A DNA stretch of 64,000 nucleotides from Microcoleus sp. LEGE 07076 (GTDB taxonomy: Bacteria; Cyanobacteriota; Cyanobacteriia; Cyanobacteriales; Microcoleaceae), in NCBI RefSeq assembly GCF_015207455.1, contig NZ_JADEWV010000002.1, forward strand, positions 1-64,000. Direction: 5' to 3'. The first letter of the stretch is position 1. The number at the start of each line of letters is the position of its first letter. The translations under genes and the position numbers were made by a program. Shown in pieces: positions 9,215 to 18,418 of the stretch. The notes under the pieces were generated by a model, which saw only the letters and a program-made list of their open reading frames with translations, was not told where the DNA came from and did not search any database.

Positions 9215-10642
9215 TTACTGTTTTTGTGCTTTTTTTTCTCGAAGTTGCAACAAGATTGCTGCATGAACTTCGCGGGTAATCGGATAAAAATATGTCAGAA
9301 TCATGCCGCAAATTAAAGCAATTGTGGGCCCAGGACCGATCGCAAATCGAATCGCCAACAGCGCAGAATCCGGCTGTACGGGCGCAGGCTGTCCCTGAAC
9401 TGTGGCAAGAAATCCAGCTTGTTCTAATGCTTGTCCTACAAACCACAAGCCCACTGCCAAACCAATTTTTTGCAGCAAAACCATAAATGAATAGAACACG
9501 CCTTCACGTCTTTCACCTGTTTGGAGTTCGTCGAGTTCAATCACATCCGGTATCATCGACCAAGGTATGAGATAAGCAGTGGAAACTCCCACCCCGGCCA
9601 TGACTGCTAACAGGTACATCTGGACTACTTGTCCCGGTTGCAGGAAAAACAGTCCGGCTTGGGCGATAATCCACAAACTCATGCCCATAAAATAAACAGC
9701 TTTTTTGCCGTATCGCTCGCTGACTTTACTCCAAACAAATAACATGGCGAGTGCAGTGCCTTGAACGGCGATCGCAGTTTGGGTAAAAGTTGCTGGTGGC
9801 AGTTTCATCCAGTTGATGACAAAATAGGGTAAAATAGAAGCAGTTAATTGGACTCCCAGCCAAGAACAGAGATAAATTCCTATTACGTATAAAAAAGGAC
9901 GATTGTTAAATGCAATCCGCAACTGTTCTTTCAACGGCAAGGAAGTTGAACTGTCCTCTACTGGATGTTCTTGCAATTGAGATAAAACCTGTTTGCGGGT
10001 TCCCAAAAAGCACCAGTACAAAGGCAACACAGAAATCACTGCACAAAGTGCGCCTAATACTAAGTATTTTTGGATGTCATCTTTAACTATTGCAAAGATA
10101 ATTTGCGCTATAATTAGTGACAAAATGCTGCCGCCGATGGAGAAAGAAAACCGGAAACTGTTAAGGCTAGTGCGTTCGTTGTAGTCTTGGGTTAATTCTG
10201 GGGTGAGGGCGGTGTAAGGCAGGTTGACGGCGGTGTAGGCGGTGTTAAACAAAATGCCGATCGCCACATAGTACCAAAACAGTATCGTCGGATCTTTGCT
10301 GGGAACAATCCACTGCAAAAAGAAGAAGATGCCGAAAGGAATTGCGCCGTAAACCATCCAAGGATAGCGGCGGCCCCACCGATGAGATGTGCGATCGCTC
10401 AAAACCCCCACAATCGGGTCATTTATGGCATCCCAAACCTTGCCAATTAACAAAATGTTACTAGCAGTACCCGCAGCCAAACCGGCGACGTTGGTAAAGA
10501 AAAACAGCAGGAAAAATACCAGAACATTCGCAGTAATTGCGGGGCCGAGGTCTCCGGCGCCGTATGCTAATTTTGTTGAGAAACTGAGTTTTTTGGTTTC
10601 GGGGTTGTTGGCTGCTGGTTGAGGTGGGGAAGTATTGCTCAT
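9215..10642 (-). CDS. GPH-family sugar:cation symporter (MFS)
   Basis: 475 residues and about 12 membrane helices. The signature DAINDPIVGVLSDRTSHRWG followed by RRYPWM is diagnostic of the glycoside-pentoside-hexuronide (MelB-type) family: the Asp residues in helix 2 take part in cation coupling, and the RWGRR loop is conserved. The family imports sugars with Na+ or H+. The substrate cannot be told from sequence, and no sugar-metabolism genes are adjacent. Confidence 0.88.
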   Translation of the reverse strand: MSNTSPPQPAANNPETKKLSFSTKLAYGAGDLGPAITANVLVFFLLFFFTNVAGLAAGTASNILLIGKVWDAINDPIVGVLSDRTSHRWGRRYPWMVYGAIPFGIFFFLQWIVPSKDPTILFWYYVAIGILFNTAYTAVNLPYTALTPELTQDYNERTSLNSFRFSFSIGGSILSLIIAQIIFAIVKDDIQKYLVLGALCAVISVLPLYWCFLGTRKQVLSQLQEHPVEDSSTSLPLKEQLRIAFNNRPFLYVIGIYLCSWLGVQLTASILPYFVINWMKLPPATFTQTAIAVQGTALAMLFVWSKVSERYGKKAVYFMGMSLWIIAQAGLFFLQPGQVVQMYLLAVMAGVGVSTAYLIPWSMIPDVIELDELQTGERREGVFYSFMVLLQKIGLAVGLWFVGQALEQAGFLATVQGQPAPVQPDSALLAIRFAIGPGPTIALICGMILTYFYPITREVHAAILLQLREKKAQKQ

Positions 10643-11261
10643 AAACTTTTGTTGCGGGATTTTTGGGCAGTCGCAGTCTTTGCAGTAGGAGTATAACTCA
10701 CGCTAGGCCGCAATACTAAGTTTTTTTGGGCGATCGGGATGATTTTGAATAATCGGTAATTCGTAGTCGATAGACAAATGCTTCCCAAGCATAATCGCTG
10801 ATTCGTCAAGATCTTGTGCATCGAGCAAGTACAGCATTTTTGCTCTGTTGCAAATAGCGTTTATTTGTATTGGCGGTGTTCCCAGTTCGCTGACACCGAC
10901 ATCGCACCCTTGGAGGCAGATGCGGAAACAAAACAGCTACAGCATTTTTTTTGATTTTTTGTTCGCTGTTTGCCGTTTTATTGCGAAATATTTTGGTTGT
11001 TACATGAGTTGTTAATCCGATAATATTTATGCTGTTACTACCAAATTTGGGTAACATACTCCCTGGATAATGGAACCGCGAAGACGCAAAGCACGCGAAG
11101 AGAAGAGGAAAGAGAAGAGAAAAAAGAAGAGTCAGAAGCTCGAGGGGATGGCAAACTTGGATTTTGGATTAAATTCTCAACCGGGTTTGTAGGCAGAATT
11201 ATAGTTTTAGCGATCTACAAAAAAACCGGGTTTGAGCGGGCAAGAGGGCGCAATTTTTGTG
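10643..11261. other. Intergenic region with one small possible ORF
   Basis: 619 bases. On the minus strand 10703-10837 is a 44-codon ORF beginning MLYLLDAQDLDESAIMLGK. Its amino-acid composition looks protein-like, so it may be the end of a decayed gene or a tiny protein, but no family is recognised. Near 11080 lies a GA-rich stretch with a 'cgcgaagacgcaaag' motif, which recurs in inverse near 63280 and is probably a dispersed repeat. Confidence 0.4.
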
Positions 11262-11939
11262 CTACAAATTTTGTTTGATCGTGTCGCAGCACTCAGCAAC
11301 TGTTGCTCTTTGTTCCATTGCTACTACCAAGGCTTCGTAAGCTGATTTGTGGTTTTCGATTAGGTTTTTGGCTCGCAGGGAAGCCCAGTTTTGTTTGAGT
11401 TGAATTTCTGAGTTGGGACGGCGCAGTTGTGTGAAGATGGCGCTGATTTTTGTGCGGTCTTCTGCGCCTCCTCGTGCATTGCCGTAAACAAATTTTTCGG
11501 CAACTATTCCGGCCATCCACACGGTACAATATTGGTCTAAAAGTTGGGTGGAAAGAGTGCCGCTTTGGAGTTGCAATGCTAGTTTTTCGTCTTCAAATCG
11601 GACGCCGCCTTGGGCTGTTTGACCTTGTTTGAATGCTTCAAGTGCGCTGAGGGCGTAGCTGGTTACGGGAATTCCTAACAGGTGGGCGACTAGGAAGTGT
11701 CCGGCTTCGTGGTGGATGATGCGATCGCGATTTTGCTTGGAACTTCCCCCCAGCCAATCTACTAAAATTGCGCCGCCTTGACCTTGCCACTGGAAACTGT
11801 CGAGGGTGGCTAGACCCAACAGACAAAAAGTGGCGATCGCAGGTACGGCCTCTGGTAAGTTGAATAGGGGCCCTAACAATATTGAAACGGTGATGGCGAA
11901 GATAGAAATAGCGATAAGATTCAAAGATGTGTCTTTCAT
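11262..11939 (-). CDS. Membrane-anchored M41-like zinc peptidase without AAA domain
   Basis: 225 residues. Two hydrophobic stretches (about 5-28 and 33-47) are followed by a peptidase domain with the zinc motif HHEAGHFLVAHLLG (His/Glu/His about 77-81). A later VWMAGIVAEKFVYG..GGAEDR segment supplies the FtsH-like third ligand region. FtsH (M41) normally carries an AAA ATPase in front of this domain; here it is missing and the protein is complete at its N-terminus, so it is an ATP-independent FtsH-peptidase-like protein known in cyanobacteria and plastids. The upstream 5' UTR contains a heptamer array. Confidence 0.75.
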   Translation of the reverse strand: MKDTSLNLIAISIFAITVSILLGPLFNLPEAVPAIATFCLLGLATLDSFQWQGQGGAILVDWLGGSSKQNRDRIIHHEAGHFLVAHLLGIPVTSYALSALEAFKQGQTAQGGVRFEDEKLALQLQSGTLSTQLLDQYCTVWMAGIVAEKFVYGNARGGAEDRTKISAIFTQLRRPNSEIQLKQNWASLRAKNLIENHKSAYEALVVAMEQRATVAECCDTIKQNL

Positions 11940-12244
11940 TATTAGGAATTGGTTATTGGTTATTGGTTATTGGTTATTTGTTATTTGTTATTGGTTATTT
12001 GTGATTAGACCAACAACTAGCAACTAACAACTGACTACGGACTAATGTTGAGTTTCGTAGTGTATATCGCACATTTGACCAAAATCTACACAAGCCAGAT
12101 CGCGCGGGCCGGTGCGCGAGGACCCGGACTTTAGCTGAAAATGCCATCTTCCAGTTTGACTGAAAATTGCCGATCGGAAGCCACCTATATTAAAAAGATC
12201 TTAAAATAAATTAAAGTCAAGTAAAAGTGTTAGTGGAATCCTTC
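11940..12244. other. Intergenic region with AACCAAT/AACAAAT heptamer array
   Basis: 305 bases between divergent genes. A run of 7-mers (plus strand TTGGTTA/TTTGTTA; minus strand AACCAAT/AACAAAT) covers about 11947-11999, starting about 8 bases upstream of the M41-like start codon and reading A-rich on that gene's sense strand. The rest is promoter space for the RseP-like gene. Confidence 0.6.
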
Positions 12245-13345
12245 ATGTCAGTTTTGGCAGCGATCGCAGTTTTAGGTATCTTGATTGTCGTTCACGAACT
12301 CGGCCACTTCTTGGCGGCGAGACTTCAACACATTCACGTCAACCGCTTCTCCATCGGTTTTGGCCCCATCCTCTGGAAGTATCAAGGCCCGGAAACTGAA
12401 TACGCCCTCCGCGCCTTTCCCCTGGGAGGTTTCGTCGGTTTCCCGGATGACGATCCAGAAAGCACTATTCCCCCAAATGACCCGAATTTGCTCAAAAATC
12501 GCCCCGTGCTCGATCGGGCGATCGTCATTAGCGCCGGGGTGATTGCCAACTTGATTTTTGCTTACTTCCTCCTGGTGGTGCAGTTGACCACTGTCGGCGC
12601 TGCATCCATGAACTACCTACCGGGAGTTAAAGTACCGGAAGTCGCAGCAGAAGTTAGTTCGGCAGCTCAAAAAGCCGGAATTCGATCGGGCGACATTGTT
12701 CTGTCTGTTGACGGCAAAGAATTGGGTGCCAACAGCGAAGCAATCAAATCTCTAGTCGCAGCCATCCAAGATCGTCCCAACCAACCTTTGGCATTGGAAA
12801 TTCAGCGCCAAGAACAAAAATTTGTGGTGACAGTCACTCCCGAACTGTCGCCCGACGGTAAAGGTCGCATTGGGGTGCAGCTAACTTCTAACGGGACTGT
12901 CGTGCGCCAGCGGGCGGGAATTCTAGAGGCGTTTACCCTGGCTGCGACTGAATTTGAGCGGATTGTAGTGCTGACTGTTCAAGGTTTCGGGCAGTTAGTT
13001 AGCAATTTCAGCCAGACTGCTGAAAAGTTGTCCGGGCCTGTGGCGATTGTGGCTGCTGGTGCAGGGATTGCGCGATCGGATGCAGCAAATTTGTTTCAGT
13101 TTGCTGTGCTAATTAGCATCAATTTGGCTGTGATTAATATCTTGCCTTTACCTGCTTTGGATGGCGGTCAGCTAGCTTTTTTGTTAATAGAAGGACTCCG
13201 GGGCAAACCTCTGCCAAACCGCCTTCAGGAAAATGTGATGCAGACTGGTTTGATGCTGTTGCTGGGTTTGGGAATTTTCTTGATTGTTCGCGATACTGCT
13301 AATTTGGCAGGCATCGATTTGATGCACAATCTTCGACAGCAGTAG
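12245..13345 (+). CDS. RseP-like site-2 zinc metalloprotease (M50) with PDZ domain
   Basis: 366 residues from ATG 12245; a GTG at 12227 is possible but adds only six residues. Helix 1 carries the zinc-binding HELGH (about residues 17-21). A PDZ domain lies mid-protein (AGIRSGDIVLSVDGKEL), and a late helix carries NILPLPALDGGQL, the third-ligand motif. Such enzymes cleave membrane-bound anti-sigma factors or other substrates within the membrane. The gene stands alone on the plus strand. Confidence 0.88.
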   Translation: MSVLAAIAVLGILIVVHELGHFLAARLQHIHVNRFSIGFGPILWKYQGPETEYALRAFPLGGFVGFPDDDPESTIPPNDPNLLKNRPVLDRAIVISAGVIANLIFAYFLLVVQLTTVGAASMNYLPGVKVPEVAAEVSSAAQKAGIRSGDIVLSVDGKELGANSEAIKSLVAAIQDRPNQPLALEIQRQEQKFVVTVTPELSPDGKGRIGVQLTSNGTVVRQRAGILEAFTLAATEFERIVVLTVQGFGQLVSNFSQTAEKLSGPVAIVAAGAGIARSDAANLFQFAVLISINLAVINILPLPALDGGQLAFLLIEGLRGKPLPNRLQENVMQTGLMLLLGLGIFLIVRDTANLAGIDLMHNLRQQ

Positions 13346-13470
13346 TCAGTTGATAGTTGGCACTTGGCAGTAGTCAGTAGTCAGTTGGCAGTAGTCAGCA
13401 GCCATTAGTCATTACATAGCTGATGACTGCTGACTAATATAAATTAACCACTAAAAATGGAGAAATAGCA

Positions 13471-14229
13471 ATGGTCACACAACTGCAATCTCCCGAAAAA
13501 GCAAAGATTATCTATCCAGATGATAACGGCGAACCAATGTCTGACAATACCGAACAGTTTAGATTGATCGTGTGGATCAAAGAAAATTTAGAACTGTTAT
13601 TTGCCAGCATGGCTGATGTTTTTGTAGCGGGAAACTTACTGTGGTATCCAGTAGAAGGAAATAACAAGATTTCTCAAGCGCCAGATGCGATGGTAGTCTT
13701 CGGAAGACCGAAAGGTTATCGAGGCTCCTACCAGCAGTGGAATGAAGAGAACATTGTGCCGCAAGTGGCGTTTGAAATTTGGTCGCCGGGAAATCGCCTG
13801 ACTCCGATGCTGCAAAAATTGAGATTTTACGAACAATACGGCGTAGAAGAATATTATCTATACGATCCAGCAAATGTGGATTTGACTATATGGGAGCGCC
13901 GAGAGCAACGATTAGAACCAATCGAAGAAGTGAACGGCTGGGTAAGTCCCAGAATGGGAGTGCGGTTTCAAGTATCAGAAACTGAACTGGAAATATTCAG
14001 GCCTGATGGCACACCTTTTGTGAGTTTTGTGGAGCTCGCTCAACTTCGAGAACAAGCAGAATCAAGGGCTGAACAAGAACGGCAAAGGGCCGAACAAGAA
14101 CGGCAAAGGGCCGAACAAGAACGGCAAAGGGCCGAACAGGCAGAAACTATGCTGGAACAAGAACGATCGCGCTCGCAAGCTTTAGAAGCGAGACTCCGAG
14201 ACATGGGAATCGACCTCAATCAGTTGTAA
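13471..14229 (+). CDS. Uma2-family (DUF820) PD-(D/E)XK protein with coiled-coil tail
   Basis: 252 residues. The Uma2 core (about 1-190) shows ISQAPDAMVVFGRPKG with the conserved PD, VAFEIWSPGNR with the catalytic-type E, and FYEQYGVEEYYLYDP. A highly charged coiled coil follows, built of the 7-residue unit RAEQERQ repeated about four times. It is encoded by near-perfect 21-bp tandem repeats (about 14062-14139). The family is massively expanded in cyanobacteria and of unsettled function. A paralogue lies at 17204-17926. Confidence 0.88.
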   Translation: MVTQLQSPEKAKIIYPDDNGEPMSDNTEQFRLIVWIKENLELLFASMADVFVAGNLLWYPVEGNNKISQAPDAMVVFGRPKGYRGSYQQWNEENIVPQVAFEIWSPGNRLTPMLQKLRFYEQYGVEEYYLYDPANVDLTIWERREQRLEPIEEVNGWVSPRMGVRFQVSETELEIFRPDGTPFVSFVELAQLREQAESRAEQERQRAEQERQRAEQERQRAEQAETMLEQERSRSQALEARLRDMGIDLNQL

Positions 14230-14316
14230 ATGACTAATATCAACTTCGATCGATTGACCGCAATCAGTAAGGTTCGTAGTACGTCCTGGTGTCCGCACTA
14301 CGAACCGTTTTTGAGA

Positions 14317-14458
14317 TAACAAATAACAAATAACAAACAACAAACAACAAATAACAAACAACAAACAACAAACAACAAATAACAAATAACAAATAACAAA
14401 TAACAAATAACAAACAACAAACAACAAACAACAAATAACAAACAACAAATAACAAATG
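14317..14458 (+). repeat. AACAAAT/AACAAAC heptamer array abutting the nth start codon
   Basis: About 20 tandem 7-mers alternating AACAAAT and AACAAAC run straight into the start of nth; the last unit contains the ATG itself (AACAAATG). This is the short tandemly repeated repetitive sequence type known in cyanobacteria. Similar arrays precede proB, the M41-like gene and the GNAT gene in the same sense orientation. Confidence 0.85.
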
Positions 14459-15100
14459 ACCAAAAAGTTAAGTTTAAAACAAAAATCGCTCGAAATTCTG
14501 ATTCGCCTCAAACGCCTGTATCCAGAAGCTCCCTGCACTCTCAACTATGAAACTCCCGTGCAGTTGCTGGTGGCTACGATTCTCTCGGCTCAGTGTACGG
14601 ACGATCGAGTAAATCTGGTAACGCCGGCGTTGTTTGAGCGTTTCCCCGATGCGGTGGCTTTGGCAAATGCTGATTTAGATGAATTGGAGCGTCTGGTGCG
14701 ATCGACTGGCTTTTACCGCAATAAGTCTAAAAATATTAAAGCTGCTTGTTGGGCGATCGTCAACAAATTCAACAATCAAGTGCCGCAGCAAATGGAACTG
14801 CTGCTAGAATTGCCCGGAGTTGCCCGCAAAACGGCTAATGTCGTCCTCGCCCACGCTTTTGATATTCATCAAGGCGTGACGGTAGACACTCACGTCAAGC
14901 GTTTGAGTCAGCGGTTGGGATTGACTGAACACGCCGATCCTCCAAGGATCGAGCGGGATTTGATGCTATTGTTGCCGCAGCCGGATTGGGAAAATTGGTC
15001 AATTCGGTTAGTGTATCACGGTCGGGCAGTTTGTAATGCGAGAAAGCCGATTTGCAATATTTGCCAACTTGCAGATTTGTGCCCTTCTGCTAATAGTTAG
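14456..15100 (+). CDS. nth: Endonuclease III (DNA glycosylase/AP lyase)
   Basis: 214 residues. It contains the helix-hairpin-helix ELPGVARKTANVVLAHA (about 121-137; its Lys is the Schiff-base nucleophile), the catalytic Asp in VDTHVKRLSQRLGL, and the [4Fe-4S] loop C-x6-C-x2-C-x5-C (CNARKPICNICQLADLC) near the C-terminus. It removes oxidised pyrimidines in base-excision repair. The start codon is the end of a long heptamer array, so the 5' UTR is repetitive and no Shine-Dalgarno is visible. Confidence 0.95.
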   Translation: MTKKLSLKQKSLEILIRLKRLYPEAPCTLNYETPVQLLVATILSAQCTDDRVNLVTPALFERFPDAVALANADLDELERLVRSTGFYRNKSKNIKAACWAIVNKFNNQVPQQMELLLELPGVARKTANVVLAHAFDIHQGVTVDTHVKRLSQRLGLTEHADPPRIERDLMLLLPQPDWENWSIRLVYHGRAVCNARKPICNICQLADLCPSANS

Positions 15101-15143
15101 ATTTTCCACCAGTTTCAGAAATAGGCAAGATGCCTTTCCCACA

Positions 15144-15322
15144 AAAAAGCTTAAATAATTGTGGAACAGGCATCTTGCCTGTTGCCAAAAAAGCTTAAAT
15201 AATTGTGGAACAGACATCTTGCCTGTTGCAAAAAAAGCTTAAATAATTGTGGAACAGGCATCTTGCCTGTTGCCAAAAAAGCTTAAATAATTGTGGAACA
15301 GACATCTTGCCTGTTGCAAAAA
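15144..15322. repeat. Four tandem 44-bp palindromic units
   Basis: The site AAGCTT recurs at 15147, 15191, 15235 and 15279, exactly 44 bases apart. Each unit contains ACAGGCA-tct-TGCCTGT (or the variant ACAGACA), able to form a hairpin. An inverted fragment (GGCAAGATGCC) lies just before the array. Related single copies occur near 33376 and 26735. The array sits between nth and rpsN. Confidence 0.85.
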
Positions 15323-15422
15323 TCTTGTCAACAAAAAAAGTAATTAAAATAAAAATGATCCGAAATGACCAAAATATAGTAAAATTGTAGATTGTGATTT
15401 ATCTAAGGATATAAACTGAGTT

Positions 15423-15725
15423 ATGGCTAAAAAGAGCATGATCCAGCGCGAGAAAAAGCGCCAAGCACTCGTAGACAAGTACGCTGACAAGCGCGCCGAC
15501 CTGAAAGACCAGTTCGACCAAGCTGCGAATCAGATGGACAAAATGGCGATTCACCGCCAACTGCAACAGCTACCCCGCAGCAGTTCTCGGACTCGCTTGC
15601 GGAACCGCTGCTGGGCAACAGGACGGCCAAGAGGTTACTATCGCGACTTCGGACTTTCTCGCAACGTGATGCGAGAAATGGCTCACGAAGGTCTTTTGCC
15701 CGGTGTAGTGAAGTCTAGCTGGTAG
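15423..15725 (+). CDS. rpsN: 30S ribosomal protein S14
   Basis: 100 residues, the standard length of the long, zinc-free S14. N-terminus [15 protein letters not shown]-terminus with [20 protein letters not shown] and [11 protein letters not shown], the 16S-binding core. Bacterial S14 is often in the spc operon, but in cyanobacteria it stands alone, as here. Confidence 0.97.
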   Translation: MAKKSMIQREKKRQALVDKYADKRADLKDQFDQAANQMDKMAIHRQLQQLPRSSSRTRLRNRCWATGRPRGYYRDFGLSRNVMREMAHEGLLPGVVKSSW

Positions 15726-16006
15726 CAGTCAGTTGACAGTTGACAGTTGACAGTTGTTAGTTGTCATGCCAAATTCTGGCTTTATACCCCATTCTTGTCA
15801 TTGCAATCGCCAGCAAAGCAATCGCACAAACTGTGGCAATTATGGAGAATTTATAAATCGGATTTGGGAGCGGTGTTAGTTAGCAGTTGTCAGTTGTCAT
15901 TAGTCTGAAGGAAGAAGGAAGAAAAAACTCGCAATTAATTGGCAGGATTATGTTTTGGGTTGATTCTTGTTTGGTAATTCTAAGTTAAATCTTCCTCCTT
16001 TTAGCT

Positions 16007-16336
16007 TCATTGGCCGCAGCATTTATCGATACCGAGACTTTCGAGTAACAAGTCGCTGACGGCATTGGCGATCGCAAATTCGCCGTAAAAGCTTTTAGAA
16101 AAATCATAGGCCTGCATTTCGGTGACGATCGCAATTACGAGGCTGCCCACATCATTTTCGCCTTCCATACGCTGGCGGACATAGATTTGGGCAGCTCTTT
16201 TAGCTATTTGCTGGTTGGCAGGTTCTGGGATAAACTCGGAGTCTAGCCATGCAAGCAGCGTTTGTTGGAGCCATTGACCTTCTTGCTCGGGGTTTTTTGC
16301 CGGCGGTAAGGTAATAGGTTCGATAGTTTCAGACAT
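16007..16336 (-). CDS. Conserved hypothetical protein
   Basis: 109 residues, soluble and acidic, with a helical pattern (EGQWLQQTLLAWLDSEFIPE.. ANQQIAKRAAQIYVRQR). It resembles a cyanobacteria-restricted family of unknown function. It is divergent from aat across a 64-base gap. It ends with Cys-Cys-Gly-Gln. Confidence 0.6.
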   Translation of the reverse strand: MSETIEPITLPPAKNPEQEGQWLQQTLLAWLDSEFIPEPANQQIAKRAAQIYVRQRMEGENDVGSLVIAIVTEMQAYDFSKSFYGEFAIANAVSDLLLESLGIDKCCGQ

Positions 16337-16400
16337 AATTATTCCTAATTGCTAATGTTGACTTTGAAAAGTTAGCGGACGAAGGACAACTGATAAATAT

Positions 16401-16979
16401 ATGCAATATGATATACCGTCAATTATACAAGGATACGCCCAAGGCTACTTCTTGATGGCAAATGACGGCGAGGAAAGTTTGGGGTGGTATTCGAGCCGCC
16501 AGCGGGCGCTGATTCCGCTGGATGAAAGATTTACCTACCCCACATCGCTGCGCCGCCAACTCAATCAAAATCGGTTTTCGGTGGCTGTCAACCGCGATTT
16601 TGGGGCGGTGGTTGAGGGTTGTGCCGATCGCGAAACTACTTGGATTTCTAAGGAACTCAAGCAGATTTACTGGGGTTTGTATCAGGCCGGTTGGGCTTAC
16701 AGCTTCGAGACTTGGTGCGGCGACGAATTGGCGGGCGGTATTCTCGGATTGTCTATAGGCGGTGCGTTTATTGGGGAATCGATGTTTTACCGAATTCCCG
16801 AAGGTTCTAAGGTGGCGATGGTAAAGTTGGTAGAGAGATTGCGCGATCGATCTTATCTGATGTTCGACGCTCAAATGAACAATCCGCACCTCGAAAGATT
16901 CGGAGCTTATACTGTGAAACAGAAACAATATAACACTCTTTTGCAAGCAGCTTTAAAACGCAAATGTTCATTGTTTTGA
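16401..16979 (+). CDS. aat: Leucyl/phenylalanyl-tRNA--protein transferase
   Basis: 192 residues, close to family length. Motifs: QGYFLMANDGEESLGWYSSRQRALIPLD at the N-terminus, then GGILGLSIGGAFIGESMF and MFDAQMNNPHLERFGA, the Aat active-site segments. The enzyme adds Leu or Phe to N-terminal Lys/Arg of proteins, marking them for ClpS/ClpAP degradation (N-degron pathway). Confidence 0.92.
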   Translation: MQYDIPSIIQGYAQGYFLMANDGEESLGWYSSRQRALIPLDERFTYPTSLRRQLNQNRFSVAVNRDFGAVVEGCADRETTWISKELKQIYWGLYQAGWAYSFETWCGDELAGGILGLSIGGAFIGESMFYRIPEGSKVAMVKLVERLRDRSYLMFDAQMNNPHLERFGAYTVKQKQYNTLLQAALKRKCSLF

Positions 16980-17203
16980 CAACATAAAATTGACGAATGA
17001 GACCCGCACAAGAAAGCTTTCTACGACAATATTGCAGCCGCGCATTTAACAGGCAAAAAAACCTGTTTCTAGGAGTGGTAGCCTGTCAGTCATAAAAATA
17101 TACAAAGCGTGTCCTTAGCCTTAGCTAAAATGTTCATACGCGCTATAATAGCTAAAAATAAAATAGTACAATTAAACAGAGATACTTCTCGGAGACAACT
17201 ACT

Positions 17204-17926
17204 ATGCAAGTCACAACCAAAGAAATCATTTATCCCTCCAGCGACGGTCAACCAATGGCAGAAAGCACAATTCAATACAAATTCATTGTCACCGTCAAAG
17301 AAGGTTGCGAGCTGCTGTTTAAAGATGACCCCAACGTGTTTGTAGCCGCCGATTTACTCTGGTATCCCGTTGAGGGGAGAATAGATATTTCTCAAGCACC
17401 TGATACGATGGTCATATTTGGGAGACCCAAGGGCGATCGACTTTCCTACATACAATATCGAGAGGATAATGTCACTCCTCAAGTCGTCTTTGAGATTCGC
17501 TCCCACAACGACCGCCAAACTAAAATGAATAAAAAACTGGCATTTTACCAGCGTCATGGAGTTGAGGAATATTACCTTTACGATCCAGAAAGAAATGAGT
17601 TGGAAGGTTGGCAAAGAATTGAGGGAAATTTAGAAGTTATTGAGCCGATGGAGGGATGGATTAGTCCGAGATTGGGAGTGCGATTTGAATTAGGAGAAGA
17701 TGGGTTAGAAATTTATCGACCTGATGGACAAAAGTTTCTTTCCTATTCCGAATTAGATGAACAGCGAGAATTAGAGCGGCAGCGTGCCGAACAAGCATCG
17801 CAGCGTGCCGAACAAGCATCGCAGCGTGCCGAACAAGCATCGCAGCGTGCCGAACAAGAAGCTCAAAAAGCCGAACGTTTAGCCGCCAGACTGCGCGAAT
17901 TGAACATCGATCCAGATAGCATCTAA
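17204..17926 (+). CDS. Uma2-family (DUF820) protein with coiled-coil tail (paralogue)
   Basis: 240 residues, clearly paralogous to 13471-14229: ISQAPDTMVIFGRPKGDR, VVFEIRSHNDR, FYQRHGVEEYYLYDPE. The C-terminal coiled coil uses the 7-residue unit RAEQASQ, repeated four times and encoded by an almost perfect 21-bp repeat (about 17779-17860). The repeat sequence differs from the other paralogue's, so the two tails expanded independently. Function unknown; PD-(D/E)XK fold by family. Confidence 0.88.
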   Translation: MQVTTKEIIYPSSDGQPMAESTIQYKFIVTVKEGCELLFKDDPNVFVAADLLWYPVEGRIDISQAPDTMVIFGRPKGDRLSYIQYREDNVTPQVVFEIRSHNDRQTKMNKKLAFYQRHGVEEYYLYDPERNELEGWQRIEGNLEVIEPMEGWISPRLGVRFELGEDGLEIYRPDGQKFLSYSELDEQRELERQRAEQASQRAEQASQRAEQASQRAEQEAQKAERLAARLRELNIDPDSI

Positions 17927-18418
17927 GCCGGAATAAATGCTAATAAACCCGGTTTATTCAGAAATCGGGTTTCTGGGGATTGCGGTTATTTCTGCTTATA
18001 AGACTTACGCATCAAGACTCATCGAAACCAAGTTTTTGCGGTTTTGCCAACTGTAACACGTCTTCTGGGCAAAAACCAGGTTTCTGACCGCCCCTGCGTA
18101 ATATTATGTTTGTTCGATCGACCATTATTCCCGTAGGGGCTCCCCTAACCAAAAATATCTGCCAACAATCTCCAATCTCATAAACCCGCCCCGGCTTTGA
18201 TCCGGGTCAATTGAGCGGACATGATATAAGTCTGATTCTTGTAACGGCCAATCGGAAATTTGGTCGATCGCCCCCCAACTCCAATTACATATACTACAAT
18301 ATATAATACAGATATTTGAGCCAAAATCCTCGGGACTCAAAAAAATCCTAATCGCAGCCCCTTGAATGTGCAAGAATATTCAAGCAAACATTATTAAATC
18401 ATACATGGAGAAATTGTT
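17927..18418. other. Intergenic region upstream of leuS
   Basis: 492 bases. Fragments of the AAACCCGGTTT / CAGAAA..GGGTTTCTG palindromic repeat type lie near 17946-17985 and 18065. A TATAAT box at 18302-18307 is a plausible -10 element for leuS. No ORF is supported. Confidence 0.45.
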
